DNA of 64,000 bases from contig JAJQZP010000256.1 in the NCBI GenBank assembly GCA_025403435.1, positions 806,001 through 870,000 on the forward strand, given 5' to 3'. The DNA is from Artocarpus heterophyllus (lineage: Eukaryota > Streptophyta > Magnoliopsida > Rosales > Moraceae). Shown one piece after another: positions 1 through 10,362 of the stretch. The notes under the pieces were generated by a model. The model did not search any database. It saw only the letters and a list, made by a program, of their open reading frames with translations, and was not told the origin of the DNA. The position numbers were made by a program, and so were the translations under genes. Within the stretch, counting starts at the first letter, position 1; each line of letters opens with the position of its first letter.

Positions 1-2857
1 CGGGTGTTACCCTTCCTTTCTTGTAATGAATGCTAATTTGGACAATGGATTCATATAAACGTCAATGCCTTGAGTGACCGTATATAAGGCGCAAGTTGTG
101 ATGCACATCTTTTAACATGCGTAAATGTACAAACTAGAAAATAATTTAAATTATTGTTGATGTTATGTTTTCATTATAGAAATAGAAAATGTCGTTGAAA
201 GGTAGTGGTTGCCTTCACTTTGGGTCATAATAATTTTTTGTATATTGTTTTCAAAATAGGGCTAATTGCAGATGTTTGTGAGTTTTAGTCGTTTTAACGA
301 AGAGTATTTTCATTGAACTGTACTAAAAAGATAGTCAAAATTAAAAACAAAGATTATATTTAAAAACAATCAAAAAACACAATACAACTTCATACAGAAA
401 CTATGAAATGGATCTATGTGTAAAAGTGTTTGCATCTTTTAAGCTTAATTTACATGTGATTTGTTGTAATTGAAGATGGATGATATAGACAAATCTGTTT
501 GATCAAAACAATCTGTACAAATATTTGGCATGGAAAAAATAGGATTTGCGAGGAAATTGAATAGCATGTAGACTGATATGTTATTATATATGTTTATGAT
601 AGGAGCCAAATCCTTGCATATATCGCCTTCTTATGGTGTGTATATGGTAGGTCAAAATTAACATTAGTAAGTTCTTGTTTGATACTAATAATGTTTCAAA
701 GATCTTACAAGTTCAGAACAATTTCATGAATGTTAATTATATTTGCTTTTTAAACGAACCTTAAACGGGAAACAAAAACTGCATTGGCCTAACATATTGA
801 AGATTATTGATGATTTGTCCTCACTGGAGAAATCTGATTTTTGAGGGAAGAATTGAGAAAGTTCTGCAACTTCGACCAAGTTTGAATTTTTGGCAGTTCA
901 ATTCTGCACTCGCATTTTTTTTTTTTTTATACCACCGATATATTTTTTTATAATGTTTACAAGCTTCATAACGTTCTATAATTGTTTATATCTTTTATAC
1001 AATATAATTTTCATTCTGCTTAATTTTATACGGTATAATTTTCATACTACATAATTCTTATATTGCATAACTTTTGTACAGCTTAATTTCTATGTCGTAT
1101 AGTTTTCATATTTTTTGTATAGTATTTTTCTTATATTGTATCTCATAAAGTATTATTCTTATATCACATTTTCATTTCAAAATCTATTGCTACATATTCT
1201 GCAACAAGACTTCAGCTCATCATTCCCTTTTTCATTATATAACTTTCTTCTTCATATCATTAAATACTTAATTCGTACTTTGCTTAGGATTATGACATGA
1301 TTTTAATTTAATAGACCCATATTTATAAAAAAACATTTATGAAAAGTGTCTTTATTTACATTTTTGACCTTATATTTAAAAATAACAAATTAAGAATTTC
1401 ATCTATATCTTTGAATTGCACTGCTTTTATATCAATAACGGCTTTTGGCTTATTTAACCAAACAAGTTCAAAAGTTCTTCTAAAATCAAAAAGCATTTTT
1501 TCATGCACTATTCAAACCCTAATTAAAAGCCCTAACTTATGTTTTTCTTTTTTTACAGTTTAAAAACAAAAGTACAAGCTATCCCAAACAGGTCCTTATT
1601 CTTATGGGATTTGTCATAAAAAAATTAGATTTAATCACTAATCTTTGTGACACTTACATTGCCTTTAAGGCACTTAACAAAATTTTGAGCACAGCTTTTA
1701 GGGTACAAATTTTGTATATAAATTGTTTATAGTAACTCTTAAAAAATGACATAGTATGCAATCAGAAATTTTTGGGTGTTATATTATAAGGCAGCAAAAA
1801 AGTTTTCTTTTTTTTTCTCTTTTTTTTTTTTTATGGAAAGGCGAGAGTTTTGTTACTTCTTCTCTCTTTGTATTTGCTTTCTCTAGGGCTGGAATATTTG
1901 CGATGTTGGTTTTTTTTTTTTATTTGAAAAGTGAGAAAATTATTTAAGACAATTTACCTAATAATGCTTTTTCGAAATAAGAAACGTTATGTGCTGATCG
2001 TTATTACACCTTTTCAACCTATTGTATATTCCAGTACTATTTTTAAAATTTATTCTTCAATAAAATAATATAAAACTCTCAATATTATAATACCAACAAA
2101 AAATAATCTGTAAAATATTACAGCTTTTATACTCAATTTTGATTAAATATCCGGCATATAGATAACTTATATTTTAATCAAATAAAATTTTGTGGCAATA
2201 ACTATCCACGATTACGAGTGATTTTCTTTCCAAGTTAACTCTTCATTCAATCCAAGATATAAATTTTAAAAAAAAAAAGGAGGGAAAAATAGGCCTCATT
2301 TCGATTATTTACCTTAATGGTCAAAAGAAAAGGCATAAAAAATACTAAAAAATTACTATAAACTCATTTATTTCAATACTCAAATTACAATTTAAATTAT
2401 TTTATTACAATATTTTTTTCTCATAAAAATTTAAACCAAACGGTCATATATTCAAAGCAACAAAACAAAAAATATATATGGAAAAAAACTCTTAGGCCCA
2501 GTCATTATTTCTTTCTCTTTCTCCTTTCCGGTTTAATTCCACTCCATTTTCTTTCAATTATCAAATGACAATTCCACCCACAACAACATACTCCCAACTC
2601 GCTGGCAAACCATGTAATAAAACAAACACGATAACCCCATTTACGTATTTTCACAAAAAGAATAACTTTCCAAGTCGCGTCGGTCGTGTACGGTTTGGAG
2701 TTCCTCCTAGGCCCAACCAAGAACCTCTGAAAGGGAAATCTCAAAAAAATAATTTCATTTCCCCGTCTCGAACAAGAATCGAAAAGTCCTCAATAGATCC
2801 ATTTTTCTCTCAATTTAATTCCTCCAAAAGAAAAGAAAATCACAATTTTATCTAAAA
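1..2857. other. AT-rich intergenic region
   Basis: I see no supportable gene here. The stretch is AT-rich with many T and A homopolymers, and its open frames are short and low-complexity. About 2385-2450 there is sequence like one arm of the foldback repeat described at 12.9 and 54.9 kb (ATTTAAATTATTTT, then CTCATAAAAATTTAAACC). The last few hundred bases are probably promoter and 5' leader of the receptor gene that starts at 2908. Confidence 0.7.
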
Positions 2858-2888
2858 CTCAGATCTGAGCCGAATCCTCAGATCTGAG
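2858..2888. repeat. Two identical 12-bp palindromes in the 5' leader
   Basis: The perfect palindrome CTCAGATCTGAG occurs at 2858-2869 and again at 2877-2888, separated by seven bases. It lies 20-50 bases upstream of the receptor ATG, so it is probably in the 5' UTR or core promoter. No function is known to me. Confidence 0.8.
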
Positions 2889-2907
2889 AAAATCGAAGCT
2901 TTCAACC

Positions 2908-4230
2908 ATGACGATCTCCGCCCGATTCCTCTTCCTCATCGGCTCGATTTACATGGCATTCTCCTTCTGTTTTGCGGAAATCCGATCCAGCGAGATTAGA
3001 GACGATGATCGGGCGATTATCCCCTTGGACGAGTTCGGATTCACGCACAGAGGTCGCCTCGAGCTCAACGTCTCGTCGGTCTCGCTCTCGCCGGAGAATT
3101 CCGATTCCGACCTGTCCAACATCGGTTTCTTCCTCTGCACCAGGGAATCTTGGATCCACGCCTTTCAGCAGCTCGAGGATCGGGAGATCGACTGCGCGCT
3201 GAAGTCGGACATGGTGAAGAAGGTCGTCACCTTCGGCTCGCTCGGCAAGGCCCTAAACGAGAAGAGGATTGATGTCGTGTACAACGAGACCGACGCGGAT
3301 CAGTACACGCTTCTCTTCGCGAATTGCATCCCCGGGGTGAAGGTCTCCATGCATGTCCGATCGGCGATGTATAATCTCGACGGGAAGAACAACGTCCGCG
3401 ATTACCTCTCTGCCGGCAAAACTGTCCTGCCTAGGGTTTACTTCTTCTTCTCTTTGATCTACTTCGCCCTCGCCGGCCTCTGGATTTACGTGCTTTACAA
3501 GAAACGCCTCACGATTTTCGGAATCCATTTCTTCATGCTCGCCGTCGTGATCCTCAAGGCGCTGAACCTCCTCTGCGAGGCAGAGGACAAGTCGTACATC
3601 AAGCGCACCGGAAGCGCCCATGGCTGGGATGTCTTGTTTTACATCTTCAGCTTCTTGAAAGGAATCACGCTCTTCACCTTGATCGTCTTGATCGGCACCG
3701 GCTGGTCCTTCTTGAAGCCGTTCTTGCAGGACAGGGAAAAGAAGGTCTTGATGATTGTAATTCCTCTTCAGGTCGTGGCTAATATCGCTCAGGTTGTGAT
3801 TGACGAGAGTGGTCCCTACGGACACGACTGGTTCACGTGGAAACAGATCTTCTTGCTCGTTGATGTCATCTGCTGCTGCGCTGTGCTGTTCCCGATCGTT
3901 TGGTCGATCAAGAACCTCCGTGAGGCGGCGAAGACCGACGGAAAGGCCGCCGTTAACTTGATGAAGCTGACGCTCTTCAGGCAGTATTACATTGTGGTCA
4001 TCTGTTACGTTTACTTTACCCGCGTTGTTTTCTTCGCCCTGGAGACCATCACCTCGTATCGATACCTCTGGACTAGCGTGGTCGCCTCTGAGCTGGCCAC
4101 GCTAGCTTTTTACGTTTTTACGGGATACAAGTTCAAGCCCGAGGCGCACAATCCTTACTTTGTGATCGATGACGAGGAAGAAGAGGCTGCAGCCGAAGCG
4201 TTGAAGCTTGAGGACGAGTTCGAATTGTGA
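2908..4230 (+). CDS. CAND7: Lung seven-transmembrane receptor family protein (GPR107 / CAND6-CAND7 type)
   Basis: This is an intronless gene for a 440-residue membrane protein. Residues 1-23 look like a signal peptide. A luminal or extracellular domain follows to about residue 165, including the motif YTLLFANC shared by the family. Seven hydrophobic helices then run from about 178 to 410; the first begins near VLPRVYFFFSLIYFAL and the third near VLFYIFSFLKGITLF. The C-terminus is a very acidic tail (DDEEEEAAAEALKLEDEFEL). Length and order match plant GPR107-like proteins (Pfam Lung_7-TM_R), which in animals act in Golgi and endosomal trafficking and in Arabidopsis are listed as candidate G-protein-coupled receptors. 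The ATG at 2908 is directly followed by the signal peptide. Two degraded relatives lie 3-5 kb downstream. The family call is firm; the choice between CAND6 and CAND7 is not. Confidence 0.93.
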   Translation: MTISARFLFLIGSIYMAFSFCFAEIRSSEIRDDDRAIIPLDEFGFTHRGRLELNVSSVSLSPENSDSDLSNIGFFLCTRESWIHAFQQLEDREIDCALKSDMVKKVVTFGSLGKALNEKRIDVVYNETDADQYTLLFANCIPGVKVSMHVRSAMYNLDGKNNVRDYLSAGKTVLPRVYFFFSLIYFALAGLWIYVLYKKRLTIFGIHFFMLAVVILKALNLLCEAEDKSYIKRTGSAHGWDVLFYIFSFLKGITLFTLIVLIGTGWSFLKPFLQDREKKVLMIVIPLQVVANIAQVVIDESGPYGHDWFTWKQIFLLVDVICCCAVLFPIVWSIKNLREAAKTDGKAAVNLMKLTLFRQYYIVVICYVYFTRVVFFALETITSYRYLWTSVVASELATLAFYVFTGYKFKPEAHNPYFVIDDEEEEAAAEALKLEDEFEL

Positions 4231-7200
4231 TTTGCGTCGGAGAAGACGGTGCAGCCCCTGAAATTGGGGCTGGCGAGGTAGATTTTCCACAATCATCAAC
4301 GGGTTGATTTTGATCCGAATCTTGCAGGCATAATTGATTTAGATTTGTGCTAGGGCTTCTTTATTATTATGTTGACGTTACCTTGCCTGTTAGTTTTTGA
4401 GTTAGTAGGACAATTCCATGTGCTTGTTACAAATCTATGAATTAGATACCCTGTATTGCTCTCTGCGAATTGGATTGTATGTGTAAGTAGATAATAATTC
4501 GCATTCATTTTTTGGGATAAAGGTAAGCTTTTTATCTGTTTGTTGACTTAGACTTAAGACCTTTCATAACAGAGCATATTTGCCAGTTTTGTCAGCTTTC
4601 ATTTGACGCATTGGGAGTAGTTATTCTGGGTAGAACCTAAATGGCTAATGCACAGAACAATTTAAATATACATTAACCTGCATCATGGGAGTGATTGTGA
4701 TGATCAATATGCAAGAGCAGAAGAAGTCATGTATGCCAGGCTCATTTAGAATTTTCTGCTAGAAATGTGGATTTTTGTCTAGCTAAAAGAACATTTACCG
4801 GGGGTTTGAAAGAACAATTGAAACTAAAAATGTTGGTTTGAAAACTGTAGCTTGTGAGAGTTTTTCACTTTAGTAACTTTTTGCTTTTAATGTAGCTGTT
4901 GAGAGTTTACATTGTTTCCAACATGCCAAACAACCCATTATTGAGTTAAATAACTTTCTTAATTGGTCAGAATATGTGTGCAGCAGCTCACTGATCTCTT
5001 TGCACTTTGAGTGTTTTTATTTATTTATTTATTTTTTTTTTAGAGTGCGAGTAAAGGATTGGAGATTTATGAATAGCAAAATAGTGGTTTTTATTTATTT
5101 ATTAATTTTTTATTGCTGTGTAATATCTATCATTATTATTCTTTTATTTTTTCAACTTTACCTAACAGCTTGTGCGGAGCGCCAATGGTGTGGCATACTG
5201 GTTAGTTGGTGTTGAATGCTTAAAGAAAATAATGGCCTGTTCATTTTTAAGCCTGAACTTAAAAGTTAAAGGGTGTTTTGCAAGTCGGTTAGAATTAATA
5301 TGTAAAACTCTCAGCAGCTACAATAAAAAACAAAAAATAGCTACAATGTAAAGCTTTCACATGCTGTAGTTTTTGAACCAAAATTTTTAGTTTCAATTGG
5401 TTATCTTGAAACAAGAATCATACATAACTTGTCAACATCTGATTCCAAGCAGGAGCTTACTTGTTGCTAAGAACTTGGCGTGTAAAACTAGAGTCAAGAT
5501 TAATTTCATATGGACCTATTATCCTATTTTTCTTTCTTTAGCATTGAATTTTCATATTGTTTGCCGCTGTGCTGGATTAGCATGTTTATACGATGAATTG
5601 GATGTGAAGTACTTGGTAAACGGGTATCCAAAAACATGCCATCGATGTCTCTTAATTATTTAATGTTAATCCGAATGCGTCATATGTACATATTTTCTTT
5701 TCGTATTTTTCATTTTAGATAAAGTTTGATGCTTAGAAAATTAGCAGTGCACATTACTATTTTCGACCTTAGAGTCTCCTGCAAAATTAGCTAGCTGATA
5801 TAGTGATTCTAGGTATTCTCAAACAAAATTTTTTGTGATGTTTAGATTGGCATTTCGATTTGAAAGCACGGTAGCAATTCAATTTTGAAAGAGAAAACAC
5901 TATAACAAAATTTTTTTGAATTGATAAACCAAACGTCATACGTTGTTATGTAGCATCATTCTCAAGTCGATACAATCTATTCATCAGAGAAAACATTCCG
6001 CTTCTGCTTGTTGTATTTTCTTAACGCCAGCCTTTGTATTCATGTGCTCTATGAGAAACGACCCTCCCTTTCTTTTCTTTCTTTCTTTTTCTATGTTTTG
6101 TTTTTGTCTGCTCTGCCTTAAAATTGCTGCTGCACTGGGGGTTAAAAACCATTTAGAGAACAGGAGTTTGGAAGCGACGGTACCACAGAAACAAAATCCT
6201 CTCAAGATATGAAAAGAATTAAAAAAAAAAAAAAAGAACAGAAAGTAGTAGACATTGATATTTTAGAGTGGTGTACTCTTAACCTGAGTTTTACTGTGAG
6301 AGAAGATAAGGCAGCAGGAGCGTGATTGAGCAATTAGGGTTTTCTAGTGGCCTTTTGTAGTCTCTTTGTGCCCTTTTAAGAAAATCATTTATTCAAGAAA
6401 TACTTCTTTTATTCTAGGTTTGCGCTCAAGCTTATCAACTAATCATAGAGGTGATCCATATCCACGGCTTAAATTTAAATAAAAGAATCTTCTAAATGTT
6501 TTTTCGTGACGCTGAGAACTTGATCATTATTTGATTCTATTAATCTCAACTTTCTGATAACCCCTTTTTTTGACTTGAGTTATAGTGTGTTAGACAACAT
6601 TGTGTTTGAATTGTTCTCGTATACTAAAGTGTTTTAAATCAAAATAGTTCAGACCATTGTTGTCAAATGTACGGATAGTCTTCTATGACGCCAAGAAGAC
6701 ACAAGACGGGAGACTTGAGACGTGAGACACACAGCAGAAGTCTTCGGACTTGACCAACTCGGCAACTGTTTGTACGCAATTATGTTGAGGGATTGGTCAT
6801 ATGGCAGCGCCATATATCATGGTAGGATTGCGAGTGCTTGACTGCAGACGAAGAAAACACGTTTGGCAATATTCTTTGACAAGTTCATGTACAAATTAAC
6901 ATACAATCCAAACTGCATCAGAGTCATATTAATTGATGAGCGGATCTTTTAAAAATATTGACAAATAAATAAATCTAAGCAACCATTCTGCCAAATGCAA
7001 TGGAACAAAATGTAAGTATACGTACTAATGTTTACTTCACCGAAAGCCACCAAGAGAGGGAACCAGTAAAATTTTATTGGCTTAAACACCAGGTCCTAAA
7101 TATTCATTCTATATGGAGACTAGGTGGAAAAGGAAAGTGAGAAAACTGACTAGTTGTATGTTTCTTGATTTTCTTCCTAAATACGCGTCTTATGCTTGAG

Positions 7201-7400
7201 AGTTAATTTTTAAATAAATGATGAGTTAATTTTGGAAATCAAATGACGTATTGTATCATAAAAAGTCAAAACACATCTCCATATTAAATAAAAAGATATT
7301 AAAATAAAAATAATATATACATATGACAAATTATAGATAAGCACAATAATTTAAAATTGCACAATACTATTTTTTGGCCGAAAGCAAATACTTTTGCTCA
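4231..7400. other. Intergenic region after the receptor gene
   Basis: The first 250 bases are probably 3' UTR. I see no gene in the rest. Stretches at about 4803-4937 and 5268-5400 contain words such as TGTAGCTTGTGAGAGTTT and GTAAAGCTTTCACATGC, which belong to the dispersed foldback repeat annotated elsewhere in this window. Open frames at 4976-5215, 5397-5663 and 5943-6212 have no recognisable domain. Confidence 0.6.
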
Positions 7401-7571
7401 TCCTTCTTATAAAAAAAGTCTTGGAGAGTGAGGTTTTCTAGTATCCTCCATCAACAAGAAGGTACCATGATCTCCTCCACCCCCTTTGCCATCCTCCTCC
7501 TCATCTGGCTATCCACGGCTTTGCCTCTCTGCTTCTCCGAATCCCGCCTTTTCCACCAAAATTTATCTTAG
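7401..7571 (+). pseudogene. 5' stub of a duplicated lung 7TM receptor gene
   Basis: An ATG at 7467 opens a 34-codon frame that begins with a good signal peptide (MISSTPFAILLLIWLSTALP) and stops at TAG 7569-7571. The peptide resembles the start of the receptor at 2908, but the luminal domain and all membrane helices are missing. The 60 bases before the ATG, including CTTATAAAAAAAGTCTTGG and TTTCTAGTA, match the region before the second pseudogene copy at 8251-8323, so promoter and 5' end were duplicated together. It is probably non-functional, although a short secreted peptide cannot be excluded. Confidence 0.7.
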
Positions 7572-8250
7572 AAAACATTTATCTTCATCTGGCGAGCTTG
7601 AAACCATTGCCGTCCATTTCACTATCAGTATACATTTTAATTTGAATGAGTTTAGACCATCTCCAATGTAAATACTAAGACTAATATTAAATTTGTCGTT
7701 GCAAAATGTAAAAATAGCATATATGATGTGTTTATTTAATTATTTTGATGCATAATGTATTTGAAATATCATATCTTTACTCTCCCTTATTAAACCTTAA
7801 AATTTATAAAAGTAAACTTTTAATATTAAAATGATTAAAAGTTGAAAATATTGTAATTATTAAAGTAAAAAAGTTAATCTATCAACTAATAAGAATCAAA
7901 TGCCAAAATAGCATGTAGCAAATTCAGTATTTTTCTAGATAAGTTAGAGAGTATTTTTACACTTAAATGTCAAATTTACTATTGATATATCAATTTAGCA
8001 TTCCATTGGAAATGTTCTTTTAAATAGAAGAGATATTTATGTTATTATTTCAATATTAAAATGTTTATAGGACGGGTTTTTTCTGTGGCAGAAAATTTCT
8101 ACTAATAGTGCCAAGTTTTGAGAAGTGAAGGGAAACAAGGCGCATGATAAAATCAAATAGTGCATAAATACCACAAAACATTAGTAGGATAACTGATTTT
8201 GACACCCAAGAAAAAACAATCCTTCTTGTAAATTCTCATGATTATCATGC
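7572..8250. other. Spacer between two receptor pseudogene copies
   Basis: This is AT-rich sequence with no recognisable gene. It separates the duplicated 5' stub from the longer pseudogene. I find no trace of receptor membrane helices in it. Confidence 0.6.
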
Positions 8251-9349
8251 TTATAAAAAGTCTTGAGAAAGTGAAGTTTTTCCAATTAACTTTCTAGTAC
8301 ACTCCATCCATACCAAGGAAACCATGGCCTCCACCCCTTTTGCCATCCTCATCTAGCTATCCATGAGCACTACACTCTTCTCTTCGCCAATTGCGTTGAT
8401 GGAATGAAGGTCTCCATGATCGTCGAATGATCGATGTTCAATCTTGCTGGACACGGAGACTTTGGCGGCCGTAACTATCTCTCTGCCGGGGAAAAACCTC
8501 TCCCTAGAGTCTGCTTCCTCTTCTTCTCCGCCTATTTTGCTCTCACCTTGCTTTGGACTCATCTCTTGCTTATCAACAAGAAACGACATGCCGTTTCCGG
8601 TGTCCATTTCTTGATCCTCGCCGTGCTAATCCTTAAGGCCTTAACACTGCTGTGCGAGGCAGAGAAGTTTTCATACATAAAACTCCATGGTTATTTCCTC
8701 GTACACCGCTTTAAGGTTGTTTTCTATGTTCACAGGTCCTTAACAGAAAGCATTGTGTTCGTCTTCGCCGTGTTGGTAAGCACTAATATTATCGGATATT
8801 GGTCATTCTTGAGACCTTTTTCCTCACCGGAAAACGTAAAGATGATGTGTTTTTTGTCATAAGTTCTCTTCAAATCATCAGAACTATCGCCAAAGTATTC
8901 GCTGATGAATCGGGGCCTGTCGGAGACTATACGTTCACTTGGAAGGCGGTTTTCCTGGTGGGAGACTTGATTTGCTGCTTTTCATTGCTCACCATGAACG
9001 AATGGTCGCTTAAGGAGTTCTTGCGATCACAAGATCAATTGATCATGATCAATATTTCTCCCAAGTTATTGGAAAAGGCGAAGCTGTACTTGGCCGTGGT
9101 TAAGAGCTACGTTTTCTTAACTCGTGCTGTGTTGTTTGCGTCGGATAGTACGATGATCATGATCTCGTACAAGCATGTTTGGATCACCATCGTGGTTTCG
9201 GAGTTTGCCACTTTTGCTTTCTATGCGTTTATGGGCTTCACTTTCCTGCCTGGTCAGGCCAACAAATTATATCACTACTCTTTGCAGAATGTTAATGAGA
9301 AAGTGGAAAAGGGTGAAGTTGAACCGCTAACAATAAAGATGGTGAAATG
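8251..9349 (+). pseudogene. Lung 7TM receptor pseudogene (frameshifted, N-domain deleted)
   Basis: The copy begins with a TATA-like TTATAAAAAG at 8251 and an ATG at 8324 that encodes MASTPFAILI, then hits TAG at 8354-8356 where the 7.4-kb copy reads TGG. The sequence then jumps to the end of the luminal domain (HYTLLFANC, about 8368-8394), so roughly 110 codons of that domain are deleted. Another in-frame TGA follows just before 8434. Helices 1-3 read in one frame (8434 to about 8850), and the rest (SSLQIIRTIAKVFADESGP to the end at 9349) reads in another, which places a frameshift near 8840-8860. Residues such as KALTLLCEAEKFSYIK and DESGPVGDYTFTWK match the intact gene at 2908. Like the parent it has no introns. 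Two nonsense codons, a deletion and a frameshift make it a pseudogene. Confidence 0.92.
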
Positions 9350-9373
9350 ATGGAGATTATGGCATAATTAAAC

Positions 9374-9634
9374 AACGTGTTTGCTGCTTTTTCTCTTCGA
9401 CTGATGGGCTATATGACTCCAAAGCTAGCTGAGGCTATGGCGCTTAGAGAAGGATTAAGTCTGGTTAGACAGTTGGGATACCAGTTAGCTTCAGTCGAGA
9501 TCGATGCAAAGGAGATGGTTGATGCCATTAGCAGGGACTTTGAGTTCTCTAGTGAAGCTTGTAATTATGCAGATATACATGACTTCAGTAAGGACCAGTT
9601 GGAAATAGCATGTTTGAGATCACATTGCATGTAA
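9374..9634 (+). pseudogene. RNase H-like (RVT_3 type) fragment
   Basis: About 85 codons read AAFSLRLMGYMTPKLAEAMA, then ALREGLSLV and VEIDAKEMVDAI. This is the pattern of the RNase H-like domain found at the end of plant non-LTR retrotransposon ORF2 and in derived host genes: an AE-ALREGL helix followed by a strand with acidic residues. No start, partner domain or longer frame surrounds it. It lies 25 bases beyond the receptor pseudogene and on the opposite strand to the LINE remnant at 10.4-12.3 kb, so it is a separate fragment. Confidence 0.6.
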
Positions 9635-9639
9635 TTTCC

Positions 9640-10337
9640 ATGCTACTTATGTATACTTGATTTATGTCATTAAATATGTTGGTATGGTGACCATTAAAAG
9701 TTTAGTTATGATTTTGTGTGATGAAAGCCACTTTGATCTCATACTACTATAGGAGATAGACCAGATTAAAACTAAAGTGAAGTCTATAAATAAATAGCAT
9801 AAAATTGTACTCCTAAGCTACTAATGATATAATTGTTTTAGGAATTATATGTAAACTAAGTGGAAGATTGTTGGGAAATTTTTTTTTCCATATTTAGTGG
9901 GCAATATATTAAATATAACAACTATATGATGGCTATTTAATTATAATGAACTATTTTTAAGTGATTTGTTTATGGAAAGCCAATAGGCTTTGAACCAAGG
10001 TATGAGTTTAATTAGTGGATACTCAATATTGACCCAACTAGATTTAATGAGATCTTAATAGAAAAGTATATAAAGGCATTATAGGTTATGGTTCCTAAGA
10101 CATCAAATCATTTTATAGCTTTTTCCTTTTCCCTCCTAGAAGAGAAAGAACCTATTGAAGAACTGAGGTGATTTGATTGAGGAAGAGAATAACCCGTTTA
10201 TTTATCATCAGAGTAATTCTACAAAAATACCGATAGATATTGTCACAGATATGAGTATTTATTCCTTAATTTAATTTCCTAATAATTTAGCATGATATGA
10301 TCCTAGGATTGTGATATTGTTATTCTAGGGTTCTACA
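9640..10337 (+). mobile_element. Truncated Copia-type 3' end and LTR remnant
   Basis: The junction AAGTGGAAGAT followed by TGTTGGGAAAT at about 9858-9879 is the usual look of a Ty1/Copia polypurine tract meeting the start of the 3' LTR (LTR start 9869). A TATA-like TATATAAAGG lies about 200 bases into the LTR, near 10069. The right end is uncertain: a CA at 10336-10337 is one candidate, because LINE-derived coding sequence on the other strand begins by about 10363. I find no 5' LTR and no matching target-site duplication, as expected for a truncated copy. Confidence 0.5.
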
Positions 10338-10362
10338 GAATTATGAATATCTAGAATTAAGA

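Noticed and set aside
1..12. CGGGTGTTAC at the window start looks like an LTR end
   Set aside because: It is followed by CC instead of A, and there is nothing upstream to confirm an element, so it remains an unsupported coincidence.
2505..2855. ORFs at 2505-2744 (minus) and 2565-2855 (plus)
   Set aside because: They overlap each other in the leader of the receptor gene, lack any domain and have low-complexity composition.
8799..9350. Separate gene for helices 4-7 of the receptor
   Set aside because: It is the frameshifted continuation of the pseudogene, and its first residues overlap the previous frame.
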